Source: Cichorium intybus
Lineage: Eukaryota > Streptophyta > Magnoliopsida > Asterales > Asteraceae
NCBI GenBank assembly: GCA_023525715.1
Contig: CM042012.1
Coordinates: 42,922,941 to 42,986,940 of the forward strand
DNA length: 64,000 bases
Direction of reading: 5' to 3'
Shown here: piece after piece, positions 35,629 through 48,800 of the stretch
Position numbering within the stretch: the first letter of the stretch is position 1
How the letters are laid out: the number at the start of each line of letters is the position of its first letter
Program-made: the position numbers and the translations under genes
Notes under the pieces: model-generated
Database searches by the model: none
Told to the model about the DNA's origin: nothing
The model's input: only the letters and a program-made list of their open reading frames with translations

Positions 35629-36982
35629 GTGGTATCAGAGCCTGTTTTGTTTTCTTGTTGAATTGTTATAACTGTTTTAGGGTTTAAAGCCTATAAACCC
35701 TAATTTTGCTAAGGATCGATTTCTAGGATTAGGGTTTTGGAAACCCTAATCCCCCCTTTGCTAATTTCGAAAATTGTGATTAGGGTTTTAGAAGGTTTTC
35801 TATTTTTGGTAACTTTATTTGTTAATTAAATGGATAACCTTAAACCCCATTATTTGAATTCGATTTTTAAGGGGTTTATGATAGGTTTTAATTAATTTGA
35901 TTAATTTGGATAAACCTATCTTCATTTGAATTAATTTAATTAATTGTTAATTAAAAGTTAATTCAAAAGGATTTAATTAATTTAAAATATTGCGAAATTA
36001 ATAGAAAATCCGGGAAAAATATTTTAAAATGTTTAAAATATTTAGATTTAATTAATTTAATTAATTGGTAATTAAAATTGATTAAATCGAATTTAAGGTT
36101 TAATTTAATTCAAAATTTAATTGTTAAATTTGGTAAAATTAAAAGATAAACCTTGAATATTTTAAAGGGTTTTAAAATACATCTTATATATATTATTAAA
36201 AGTTAATACTATATATATGAGATAAATTTGGTTAGTCAAATCAATAGTAGGCCTCATTCACGAAGCTGGTCTATAAAGTGGGTATAAGGAGACTGCCTAT
36301 AAAATGGTAGTCTAATGGGTGAACACTCTCACCCACCGCTCGCCTGATCAGTGGAGGGTCGTTAGCCAAACGGGTTTGACAGAACCGCTTAATCATTAAA
36401 AGTATAATGATCAAAGTACTAGAACTTTTACACAAAAACCCAATCTAGTTACTTTAGGAAAAATGTGAATTTGATGCTAACCCATGAAATTGCACATTGC
36501 ACTTTATGAAACGTTGGTGGAGCGTGTGTGGTTTACCGGCACACCAATGGGGGTTCATAAAGAGTGGCAATGGGTGTCTCGGGTGTTATCATTGTTGATG
36601 GAGCGTGTGTGGTTTACCGGCACATCAATTTGAGATGATAATGGACCCCGAGAGTACCAAGCTAATTTGCATGGTTAATTCACACCCGGTTTGTGATCCT
36701 CGGCATCCCAGTCACAAACGGTGGGGCATATCCGAGATTAAACATGCTATTGAACAGTTCAATAAATCTCAAAAGAAACTAGGAATTCCATTTATAATAA
36801 GATTATTTTTTCCGCGGTGGAATTGGCTGAATCGTCATTCGCCTACCTTTATAAAATTTGCTTATAGATTACGGCATCCCTCTTCTATGTTGCAAATTGT
36901 TATAGTTGGATCCTAGCCTTATTTTATATTGGGTTATTATAAGGACCGACAAGTATCTAATTAAACTTACCTTCTTTTATAG
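35629..36982 (+). promoter_or_regulatory. Copia A leader with primer-binding site and direct repeats
   Basis: Holds the primer-binding site at its start. A 30-bp motif beginning GGAGCGTGTGTGGTTTACCG is present twice (36519 and 36600). A small ORF at 36605-36916 (103 codons) has no recognised domain and may be a chance upstream ORF. Confidence 0.6.
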
Positions 36983-39900
36983 ATGTCTTCTGCTGATCAA
37001 TCCGCTCCCCAATCAAACTCCAGTGTTCCCTCTATCCTCTCATTATGTTCCAAGGTTCAATTGAACGGGACAAACTACAATGACTGGATTAGAAACATCA
37101 AGATGGCTCTGAGTTACGAGAACAAAGAGTATGTTCTCGAGACTGAGCTTGTCGATGTTGACCCTGAAACTGCTACTCCCGAGGAAATTGCCTCGTACCA
37201 AAAACATTCTGATGATGCGACCAAAGTGGCCTGCATCATGATCGCCACAATGAACCCCGAATTGCAAAGGATATACGAAGACTACTGGCCCTTCGAGATA
37301 CACAAGGAGCTCGCGGAAAAGTTCCGCAAGCAAGAGCGCATCGAGAGGTGCGAGGTGGTCAAGGACTTCACGAACAGCAAACCTAAAGATGGAGAGTCCA
37401 TCTACGCTCATGTGCAAAGAATGCAAGGTTACGTGGAGCGGCTTAGAAAGCTTGCGATTCCTGTACCGGAGGAGTTGGCCGTTGACATAGTGCTTAACTC
37501 TCTACCGAGTTCTTATGACCAGTTCAGGCTGGCTTATCATTTGAACAACAATCAGGCTAACCTGACTGAGTTGCATCGCATGCTTCGAGTTGCTGAGGAC
37601 GGGATGAAGGGTAAAAGTGTACCCTCGGTTAATCAGCCCGTCCTAGCCATTGGAAGTGGCAAAGGAAAGAAGAGGAAGGGCCCTCCTAAGCAAAATTGGA
37701 GGGAAAAGGTTCAGGTCGGGTCGTCAAGCACTGGCTCGAGAACCAAGTCTTCCCAGATTCCTTGTGTGGCCAACCCCGATGAAGCCAACTGTTTTTACTG
37801 CAAAGAGAAGGGCCATTGGAAGAGAAGCTGCCCCAAATACTTGCAGGATGTCAAGGATGGGAAAGTAAAGCCATCGACAGCAGGTATATACACTATCTCT
37901 AAAAACTCACCATCTTCTAATTCTTGGGTCCTTGATACAGGATGTGGTTTTCACATTTGTTCTGATCTGCAGGGCCTAAAGGAAAGCAGGGAGGTGGAGC
38001 ACGGTAGACTGAACTTGATCATGGGCAATAGGAGATCGTCCCCTGTTACCAAGATCGGCGTTTACAGTTTAGTGCTTAGTAGTGATGTTAGTATAGAGTT
38101 ATTTAATTGTTGCTATTCGCCAGAAATGGCAATAAACATTATTTCATTTCACGCATTGTTCAGACAAGGATTTCAATTTTCTTTTGATAATAAAATTGGC
38201 TCGATTTCTGTTTTCAAAAATGGTATTTTGATTTTTACTGCTTATCCTTGTGATGGTGTGTATGAAACTGTTGAATGTGTTGACAATTTAGGACATAGTG
38301 TAAATTATATTGATTCTACTGGTGGTGTAGAAAAGGCATGTCTGTGGCATAGTCGGCTCGGGCACATCAGCAAGAAACGCATCGCCCAACTCCAAAAGGA
38401 TGGAGTGTTGGAATCATTCGACCTCAGGTCGGATGATGTATGCGAATCTTGTCTGTTGGGCAAGATGACTAAATCACCTTTCAAAGGGTCTTTTGAAAGA
38501 GGTGAGGGTCTGCTGGACATCATTCACACGGATGTGTGTGGTCCATTCAGATCAACCACAAAAGATGGCACGCGGTTCTACATGACATTTACCGACGATT
38601 TTAGTAGATACAGTTATATCTACTTGATCAAGCACAAGTCGGACACCTTTAAAAAGTTCAAAGAGTTTAAGAACGAGGTAGAGAATCAATTAGGCAGGAA
38701 GATAAAGATGCTCAGGTCCGACAGAGGCGGAGAGTATCTAAGTATCGAGTTCCTAGACTATCTAAAGGAATGCGGAATAGTTTCGCAGTTGACACCTCCC
38801 AGGACACCACAGTTGAACGGTGTTGCGGAGAGGCGCAACCGAACCCTGTTGGACATGGTTCGTTCCATGATGAGTCGAGCTTCACTTCCCATTCACTTCT
38901 GGGGGTATGCCTTAGAGACTGCCGCCCATATCCTCAATCTTGTCCCTACTAAAAAGGTTGCTAAAACACCTCATGAAATGTGGACGGGGAAAGTTCCCTC
39001 GTTGGCACATATCAAAGTCTGGGGTTGTGAGGCTTTCGTCAGACGAGAGACTCAAGACAAACTCGCAGAAAGAAGCGAAAGGTGTTTCTTCCTTGGTTAT
39101 CCCAAACAGTCCTTTGGATATCTATTCTACAGACCGAGCGAGGACGTGGTCTTTGTAGCTAGACGAGCGGTCTTTCGAGAGAGAGAGCTCATATTCAAAG
39201 AGGACAGTGGGAGTACCATTGATCTGGAAGAAATTCAAGAGTCATCAGATGACGCAACCTTAGGAGAAACTAGCAACCAACATGAGGAAGAAGTTCCTGT
39301 TGGTCCGACAGATGTATCCTTACCTCTTAGGCGTTCCGGTAGGGTTAGCATGCCACCCGAGTTTTATGGGTTCCATATAACTTCGGATGGGGACACGTTT
39401 GTCAGTGATAGGACACTGATAAATTTGGATGAACCAGCTAACTACCAAGAAGCAGTGGCGGGCCCTGAGTCTGCCAAGTGGAAAGAGGCCATGGATAGCG
39501 AGATCAAGTCCATGTATGACAATCAAGTTTGGAACTTGGTTGACAACGTACCGGGTCGAAAGACAGTCGGGTGCAAATGGATCTTCAAGAAGAAGACCGA
39601 CATGGACGGAAAGGTACACACTTTCAAGGCAAGACTGGTTGCGAAGGGCTTTACTCAAACCCCAGGGGTTGACTATGACGAGACCTTCTCACCAGTAGCC
39701 AAGATAAAGTCTATTAGGATTATGCTGGCCATAGCTGCATTTCATGACTATGAAATTTGGCAGATGGACGTCAAAACCGCTTTCCTTAATGGGAAGTTGA
39801 CTGATGATGTTTACATGAATAAGCCAGAGGGTTTTGTCAATGCAAAGTATCCTAATAAGGTGTGTAAGCTTCATAGATCAATCTATGGATTGAAGCAAGC

Positions 39901-40590
39901 TTCTCGCAGCTGGAATCTTTGTTTCCATGAGAAAGTCAAAGAGTTTGGCTTCTCTAGGAGCGAGGATGAGTCCTGCGTATATGTCAAGGCTAGTGGGAGT
40001 ATAGTCACCTTTCTGGTGCTGTATGTCGATGACATACTGCTCATGGGAAACGATATTCCAACCTTGCAAGATGTCAAGGCTTGGCTTGGGAAATGTTTCG
40101 CCATGAAGGACCTAGGAGAGGCTGCCTATATTCTCGGGATAAGAATTCTGAGAGATAGGAAGAAGAGACTAATTGGACTTAGTCAGGGTACATACTTGGA
40201 AAAGGTACTAAAGAGGTTTAGTATGGAAAATTCCAAGAAGGGAGAGCTACCTATCCAAAGCAATGCAAAATTGAGTAAGACTCAAAGTCCGAGTACAGAC
40301 GAAGAAATAGCTGAAATGAGTCGGGTACCTTACGCTTCGGCTGTAGGATCGATCATGTACGCTATGACGTGTACTCGCCCTGACGTGGCCTTTGCTTTAA
40401 GCATGGTCAGTCGGTACCAGGGTAACCCTGGAAGAGCGCATTGGATAGCTGTGAAAAATATACTCAAGTATCTGCAAAGGACCAAGAACATGGTGTTAGT
40501 CCTCGGTGGCAGTGATACTTTGAGAGTTGAAGGATATACAGATGCCAGTTTTCAGACGGATAGAGACAGTGGTCGGTCTCAGTCGGGCTG
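36983..40590 (+). CDS. Copia A gag-pol polyprotein, 5' part (intact up to solo LTR)
   Basis: Open from ATG 36983 for over 1,200 codons. Domains in order: UBN2-type gag (about residues 20-200), CCHC zinc knuckle from residue 270 (CFYCKEKGHWKRSC), protease with VLDTGCG (Asp 318), GAG-pre-integrase CLWHSRLGH (about 453), integrase core (about 510-680; FTDDFSRYSY, SDRGGEY), reverse transcriptase from about 860 (GCKWIFKKK, YVDDILL at about 1014) and the start of RNase H (TDASF). No frame damage is seen before the solo LTR at 40591. That insertion ends the frame 13 codons further on at 40630, inside LTR sequence. The remaining C-terminal part is at 43765-44188. Confidence 0.93.
40586..40590. repeat. 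5-bp target duplication GGCTG (left)
   Basis: Repeated at 43760-43764 around the solo LTR. Confidence 0.85.
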
Positions 40591-43500
40591 TGTAACACCC
40601 CAATTCTCACAAACCATTTATGTTACATAAAAGCATATTTTACAAAATACGGTTTATCAAAAACCATTGTATTCGTTTAAGTCGATAGGGAGTGTTACAA
40701 TTTCGTATCACACAACCATAAGATTTAAGGGAAAGGATTTAATCATACTCCAATACATGGAAGCTGTATCCAGCTCCACTCCTTCACACTTTAGAGTCTA
40801 TTTTACAACTTCAAATTATCTTACATCTTCGTACCTGAACCTGGAATACATGGCATAAAAATAGAATACGTAAGACAAAAATGTCTCGTGAGTTACATGA
40901 GTTTTAGACTCAAACATTTAACTTCTTTTTCCAACCTTTTTATAAAACTTATAACATAAAACATCTTTCAAAACTTTATAGTATTAACATACTATAACTC
41001 TTTACTTTTCAAAATCATTTCATATCATACTTTTGCAAAAATAGATTCTTTCTTACTTTCTTGGACTGATATTATAAACTTGCTGGATTTTTATACTTAG
41101 GGCTTTAATCACTATAAGTGATACCCCAAGTCTCTACAGCTAGAAAGAACGGATCAATCCTCACAGTAGAAGTTGCTTAGGCAGTCTACCTCGCGAAGGG
41201 GCTTTTCCCCAGTAGACTCCTTACCTAACCCGGGTAGGTGGAACATAGTTCCCTTACTAACATTGCTAGCTACAAATACCAGTCAAATATAAAATACTTT
41301 CTGCATACTGAAACATTACTTGTACTCATAATGGCTAAATGCCAAGCTTTTGACTAAAACATGTTTTATCATATTTTAGGCTATTGCCAAAATCATCCAT
41401 ATATGGTTTATAATCCAAAACTCAACTTGCACATAATTGACTCTTAAACCAAATCATACTTTCAAATATAGCATTTTACTTTTCAAATAAGCTAGAAAAT
41501 ATTTAATTCTTGCTTATATTTTCACACAAAAAATATTATATGAAATCTGAAAATACTTACTTGCCATGTACCCCAAAATGAGAAAAATATCTCATGTACT
41601 CACCTTGTCTAGTTAGAAAAGTCTAACTAGAATCACTTCTTCCCGTTGTGTTTTCCTTTCCTTCAACTTTACTCCTTAATACCTAAGGAGTTCATTTAAC
41701 ATTCTAGTTAATACAAGCTAAGCCTTAGTAACAATTAAATACCTCTTAATCTACATCTTAATAGATTAATATCACATTATTAACTCATTTTTAGATTTTT
41801 AACATCTAAGACGCATAGTCAAAGAACTGACCATAACTCCCAACTCAGAAACCCGAATGATACCAACTCAGACATTCTGAAAAATAGACACAATACATGA
41901 CAAGTCTCGAGAAGATACCGAGACTTGAATCACACTCTAAGACCTTAGAAAATAAGTGACAAGATTGACAGTGCAATCTGTCACAAATCTGGATTAGTGG
42001 AGGAATCACCAATTCCATTCCACTTGGGAATGGAATCAAGGAAAACCCTCTTACATAGGCATACTAGATATAACCAAGAGACCATCCTCCGAAATTCAGA
42101 CCCAAAAGACAAACTAATTAAGAATTAAAAATCACACAATATGAAGGAAATGAGCAGCAACATTTATGTCACAACTCAGCATAGCTCGACAAGATTGGTC
42201 TGACAACCTAACTTCTAAAAGGCAATAAATCAAACCTTTTGGACGAGTTACACTAGACATGAAGATAAAGCTCTCATCCAAAAATCAAACTCAAAGCATA
42301 AGCCAATTGAGAATTAAAAATCGTGCAACAAGGACAATGTGCACAGCTACAATTCTGGTTCAGTCAAAGAGAAGGCATTGGAACCCTAGCTTCCTAATGG
42401 AATTGGATCAAGCCCTCTGGATGGAACACTGTAGACATGAGGATGACCTTCCCATCAAATTTTCAGACCTAAACCATGGAACATTTGGGAAATAAAAATC
42501 CCGCAAGTTGACCTAGGTGTACAGCAACCAATCTGTGGAGGTCGGATTGCACACACCAAAGTCCAAACTAAAACAATGAACTGAGTCAATCCCTTTTGGT
42601 CGATTATGGCTCATGACAAGGTTCTTCTCCACACAAAATTTCAGAACAATCCAATGAACACACGATTTTACAAGAATTTCACAACACAATTGGACACAGA
42701 AATCATACTCATGGAAATCCGGTTCAAAACCCTGGAAAACGACCGAATGAGGTCTGGACCCCAACTGATGAACTGAAAAAGACATCGAGACGAAACCATG
42801 GGCACTGGAATCGCCTGATTTGGACATCGTATTATTTTTCTACGAATTTTACAACATAGGATAGATTTCCATCCGAAAATCAAACATTTGATTTCATTCT
42901 TCACTCATTCTATTCATAAAAATCAACCAAGAACCCTAAATGTGTTTTCTAGCTAAAAATGGTGAAATCATACCTTATATGAACTAGGAATTCAAGGAAT
43001 TCGATCATCTAACGTTGCTAGCACTTAATCCTTCATGAATTCCTCTTCCCGATCTCTTTCTCCTTTTCTTCTTTTACGCACACAAGGAACAACAAGAATG
43101 TTCCAGACTCATATTCACATATCAGGTTTATAATCTGATTTTAATTAATCCAAAAATAAAAAATTCCGAAAATACCCTTCAGTTTGTCCTTAGGAAAAAT
43201 TTCGGTATTTTCCTGGGTTGTTTTCTCAAACTTTACAGCATCATAACTTCCAGATACGATATCGGATTTTTACAAACTTTATACCTGTAGAAAGCCAGGA
43301 ATGGGCTTTACAACTTCATCCTACTGAATTAAGTCCGAATCCCTATAGATTATACGTTATAGACCCTTAAACATGACCCTTTGGCCATTTTTGTCACTTT
43401 TTGGTAATTTTTAACCCGTCATAACTTCTTCGTTATAACTCCAAACGACCCGAATCTTCTTCCTGTATTCGTATTATATCAAAATCTACAAAAGTATTGT

Positions 43501-43759
43501 TGATAAATTTTTCCCAAATCCTAATGGATTTGTGGATATTAATTTTTAAAGTTTTACATATATTTTCGTCTCTTTTAAAATCTCAAATTTCTGTTTTCTA
43601 TCCTCGAGTCTTTAAATCAAATTTCAAATGAATTAATACTTCATTATGACATAACAAAAGGTCTTAGAACCCAAGTTCCCATATTTTCACATTCTTTGAC
43701 GATTTTACCCTTTCGTATATATTAAAATTGAGGTTTACCCCTATTTTCGGGTTCTTACA
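40591..43759 (-). mobile_element. 3.2-kb solo LTR of a Ty3/Gypsy-type element
   Basis: Starts TGTAACACCCC and ends TTCTTACA on plus, flanked by GGCTG on both sides, with no primer-binding site, gag or pol inside. Its end GGGGTGTTACA on the minus strand resembles the other Gypsy LTRs in the window, so the LTR is taken as minus-oriented. The middle (about 41870-42880) is a degenerate tandem array with recurring AAAATCAAACTCAAAGCATA and AATTAAAAATC words at about 120-180 bp spacing. It interrupts Copia A RNase H. Confidence 0.8.
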
Positions 43760-43764
43760 GGCTG

Positions 43765-44188
43765 GGTATTCCTTTTGAACGGTGGAGCAGTTACTTGGAA
43801 AAGTTCCAAGCAAGAAACAGTGGCTGATTCTACGTGCGAATCAGAGTACATAGCAGCAAGTGAAGCGTCAAAGGAAGCGGCTTGGCTGAAGAATTTTATC
43901 GGTGACCTTGGAGTAGTCCCGAGTATTCAGGAGCCCTTGGAACTGTTCTGCGATAACGAAGGTGCGGTCGCCTTGACAAAGGAACCGCGAGATCATGGAA
44001 AGTCCAGACATATCGACAGAAAGTACCACTATATCAGACATAGGGTAGAAGAAGGTCACCTCCTTGTAAAGAGGGTATCATCGGAAGATAATCCTGCAGA
44101 TCCCTTGACAAAGGCTCTGAGTAGGATTAAGCATAATCAGCATGCTAGGAGCATTGGATTAAGAGATGATATAAGTTTTTGTAATTAG
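43765..44188 (+). CDS. Copia A polyprotein, C-terminal part (RNase H end)
   Basis: Continues the Copia A frame after the solo LTR and one copy of the duplicated 5 bp. It carries the end of the Copia RNase H region (SSKQETVADSTCESEYIA, LFCDNEGAVAL, RHIDRKYHYIRHRV) and stops at 44186-44188. No damage is seen, so Copia A was apparently intact when the LTR element landed. Confidence 0.88.
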
Positions 44189-45034
44189 ATAGATTTTTGA
44201 AACTTGTAACAATGTTATTGTATTTGACTTTTGTGATTTAATAATGGAGATTTATTAATGAGTAATGGTTTACTAATTTTGTCAATAATATATCATTGTG
44301 TTTCATTTTGCATGTTTTACTTCCTGAATAATTGGATTATTCAAATATCCACAGTCGCTCATACTTTTAGGGAGTAAGTATGAAGTAAGGCTGTCATGAA
44401 TTGGTAATAGATTGTCTAAGGAGTTAGACATTGCAATTGGATTGCTGCACCATTCGTGAGTACTTGGAAATGGAGATTTGAGTATTGGATAAACCCACGC
44501 TCAATGGATTGCTTCATGGATTACATCACGAGCAATATTGAGACGATAATATCTTTTGATCTTTAAGCTAAGACATATGAGTTATGATTTACTAGACGGT
44601 TGTTCATTGATAATACGAAAACGCATTGGTAACTCGGTGTTATAAAACGTATTGTTGTGAGTAATTTGTTTGGTAAAAGACATAAGTATATGAGTCAAAG
44701 TTTATTCGTCCCTTGATCCTAACGGGGAACAGATATCTGTAGGCCTCTCGATGATTTTGAAGTTGACTAAAATGGTTGGCCAACCGGGACTAAATTGGTA
44801 GTCTAAGAGTCATATGCAAATCGAAAATCGAGGAACAGTGAATCAGACCAGATTGATTTTATCCATGTCTTGAGTCTGAAAAATATCTTGTTGGACGGAG
44901 GATCATCTGATCACTTATCTATGGACAGGACTGATTAGATCAGAGTTTGGCATTGGTTTCTAGGAAGCTACAAGTGCTGGTTAATTAGAGGTTAAATCGG
45001 TAATTATAGTCATAGACTTATCCAAGTGGGATAC
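44189..45034 (+). other. Copia A 3' untranslated region
   Basis: About 850 bp between the polyprotein stop and the right LTR. Non-coding; it ends in the purine-rich tract before TGTTGG. Confidence 0.7.
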
Positions 45035-45812
45035 TGTTGGATTAGGTGTCTAAGCCATGACTAATAATTAGTATTTACCTAATTAATAGAAGCACAGTCC
45101 ATTTGGGTTGCCCTCATGGCTGGAGGTTTGGTAGAAAATTCGGTAGAGAGAAAGATTGATTTATTATGGGATTAATAAATCAACAGGAATTAAATATATG
45201 GTTTATTAATATATTAAAGTGATAATATATTAATTAGAAACTATATTAATTAATTAGGAATTAATCCAGAATTAATTGGATTTAATTTGGGGATTAAATT
45301 CATTAATTAAAGGTGCAGGGACTAAAACTGTAATTATTCAATAGTTGAGTAAGAGGCAGTGTGACAGTGACCAGTGGAAGTCGAAATCCATATATGGAAA
45401 TATATAGATTTCGAAATTGATAAATAGATAAATAGGAGTTTGAATTATAAGATAAAAGGTTTATCTTATTTGAATTCAAAAAGGTTTATCTCTAAGGTTT
45501 ATCAACTGGCCATTTGAAAGCTATAAATAAGGGTTCCCAGGCATCATATATTCATGCCACTTTCACATATTCTCTCTGGATTTTCGATTCCCTCTCCTCT
45601 AGCTTTGGGTGTGATCTCATTTGAGGCAGGATAATTTTGCTGCTTAGCTTCCAGAAAATTCTAAAAGGTTGGTTTTTCTAATTTTATTCTTTTAGTTAAT
45701 TTTCTTATGGCCTTTAGGTTTTGTTATATGTTCAATTGGAAGAAAACATAGATCCTTATAGGTTGCATGTGAACTTAGGTTATTTAGTTCATGGTTTGCA
45801 GAAAACCTTTCA
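45035..45812 (+). repeat. 3' LTR of Copia A
   Basis: 778 bp, near-identical to 34851-35628, followed by the target duplication GTTCT. Confidence 0.92.
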
Positions 45813-45817
45813 GTTCT

Positions 45818-48800
45818 TAGTCTCAACATTTCTAACTGGCAATGAGAATTATCTTCAATGGAAGTTCTCTGTTCAGATTGCCTTAGGAGCTAAGAAGAAG
45901 CTTGGATATATTGACGGTACCTCCTCAAAACCTGATTCCGGTGGTGATGAAATTGCTGATTGGATCAGTACTGATTGCATGGTACGATCGTGGCTACTTA
46001 ATTCAATTTCAAAGGAAATCTCTGGAGCTTTCATATTTGCTACAACAGCAAAGGAATTGTGGACTGAGTTAGAAGAACATTTTGGTGAGAGCAATGGACC
46101 TCTCATATATCAATTACAAAGACAGATTGCTTCGATTACTCAAGGTACTGATTCTCTGTCCAAATACTACACACGTCTGAAACAACTATGGGACGAATTG
46201 CACTGCTTAATTCTTCTACCACCATGCACATGTGGATCTGCTAAAACTATATCAGAAATCACATCAATGACAAGGTTAATGCAGTTTTTAATGGGATTAA
46301 GTGATGTATATGATAATCTAAGAAACCAAATCCTTGTTCTCGATCCTCTACCTAGTGTTCATAAGGCTTACTCTATGGCCTTAAGAGTTGAAAAACAAAG
46401 AGAAGTTCAAGTGAATTTTGCTGCTCCAACTGAAATTTCAGCTATGTTTGCTAAGTCTAATAACAATTTTAAAAGGCAAAATAGTTCTACTCAATATAAA
46501 GGCAAACAAGATTATAAGCCAAAGAATCAAAGTGATCGTTACTGCAATCACTGTAAGATTCCTGGTCACACAAAGGAATCCTGCTTCAAGCTTATAGGAT
46601 ATCCTGACTGGTATAAGGAATTAAAGGAGAAGAAAAGATCTGGAGGACATAACTCTGCACATATGGTTGAAGGAGGTTACAGTGATATACAAGACGATCC
46701 TCTAAATCAAGAAATGAATCAAGATGTCAATCCTTCAATCAATGCCATGCTAGCACAATTCAGTCAATTCCTCAAGGCAAATCAACAAAATGAAGTACAT
46801 ACTGCAAATTTTACTCATCTAGGAGATTTTGCAGGTATGAAATTGAATTTTTCGTTCCTAATTTCATTAAAATCAGATTTATTGGCTAAAGATGTTTGGA
46901 TATTGGATACTGGAGCTACTGCTCACATGTGCAACAATATAGCTGTTCTAAATACATCCAAACGAGTAACTAATTACACTCCAATATTTTTACCTGATGG
47001 TTCTATAAAGACTGTTACTCATAAAGGTTCGTTTATTTTGAGTTCAAGGGTAATTTTGGAAAATACTCTTCATGTTCCTGACTTCAAATGCAATCTGTTG
47101 TCTGTAAAAGCTTTATCCACATCAGCACAGATTGAATTTATTTTTAGACCAACATATTGCATTCTGTAGGACCTTCTAACTAAAGAAGTAGTTGCAAAAG
47201 GGAAGGTTTTTGGAAGTCTATATCTTCTGGACAAAGATTCAATCACTAAAGAGTCAACAAATGGTGTTGAAGAAAACTCAAAATTTCGTTGTAATGCTGC
47301 TAGCAATAACAATAAAGGGATGTATGCTTTATGGCATCACAGACTCGGTCATACATCTAAGTCTGTATTAAGTCAATTGTCTTTTGTACCCCAAAATAAG
47401 GATAATGATAATCCTTGTGTAGTTTGTCATCAAGCAAAACAACATAGATTACCTTTTGTTGTAAGTGAATCAAATAGTACTGAAATATTTGAACTGATTC
47501 ACATTGATCTTTGGGGGCCTTACAAAACCAAAACGGTTACTGGTGCTCATTACTTCTTAACAATTCTGGATGATTGTTCAAGAGCAACATGGACCTTTCT
47601 ATTAAATGATAAGACACAAACATTTGTGACTTTATCAAATTTTCTAGCATATGTTGAAAATCAATTCAAGGTCAAAGTTAAAACAGTAAGGCCTGACAAT
47701 GGGACAGAATTTATTAATCAGAAATGCCAGCAATTATTCGCTTCAAAAGGTATAATTCATCAAAGAACTTCACCTTACTCTCCTCAACAGAATGGGAGAG
47801 TAGAAAGAAAACACCAACATCTGTTACAAGTTGCTAGAGCACTTTTATTCCACTCGAATATGCCCATTACATTCTGGGGCCATGCTATACTGATGGCTAC
47901 ATACATCATTAATATACTCCCAACATGCAATCTACAGTGGCAAACACCTTTCAAAATTCTTCACAAAAGAGATCCATCATATTCAAATTTAAGAACATTT
48001 GGATGCTTATGTTTCGCTTCAAATGTTTTTCCTCACAAAACAAAATTTGAAACAAGGGCAAATATGTGCTGCTTCATTGGATATAATTTGGGTCAAAAGG
48101 CATACAAATTATATGATCTAAATGAAAGGAATATCATCATGTCCAGGGATGTAAACTTTTATGAAAATTTGTTTTCTTTTCAGACTAAAGAAACAAATAT
48201 GCCTACTTCTCCTGTTATGCCTAATATTGGAGTTGAAGAATCAAATGATACTAATCAGTCTTCAATTCATTCTTCTAATGAAGATGAATTTTTTGTTTCG
48301 CATGAAGATTTTTTGCCATCAGATGAATATGATCCAGATCAATTTGACTTTGGTAATGATGAAAATGCTTCTATTCATCATTTATCAAATGATTCTTCAG
48401 CTGCAAATTCAAATCAGAATCAGGATCAACAGCCCATTACACGACAAAGTTCAAGAATAAAAAAGAATCCAACATGGCATAAAGATTATATAATGCAATG
48501 TACAGAAGGAAACATTGCAGTTGGGAAGGATCCAAAAGTTTATTCTTCACCACATTTTCCACCTACATATCCATACTTGCAGTCTGAAATACTTACAGAT
48601 TGTCATAAAAGTTTTTTGGCATCTGTTTCAAAGATCAAAGAACCTTCTACATATAATGAAGCATGTGAAAGTAAAGAATGGATAAAAGCTATGGAAACAG
48701 AATTAAAGGCTTTGTAAGATAATGACACATGGACAGTGATGAAATTGCCAGAAAATAAGAAACCAATTGGGACAAAATGGGTGTATAAGGTGAAATTGCA

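Larger units (their letters stand above)
34851..45812 (+). mobile_element. Copia A, full-length LTR retrotransposon split by a solo LTR
   Basis: LTRs of 778 bp with TGTTGG...TTTCA ends and the 5-bp duplication GTTCT on both sides (34846-34850, 45813-45817). The primer-binding site TGGTATCAGAGC is at 35630-35641 and a short purine tract (AAGTGGGA) precedes the right LTR. A long leader (35629-36982) and a single long polyprotein frame follow. About 7.8 kb without the inserted solo LTR. Confidence 0.92.

Noticed and set aside
37043..37426. 127-codon minus ORF
   Set aside because: Antisense shadow of the Copia A gag frame.
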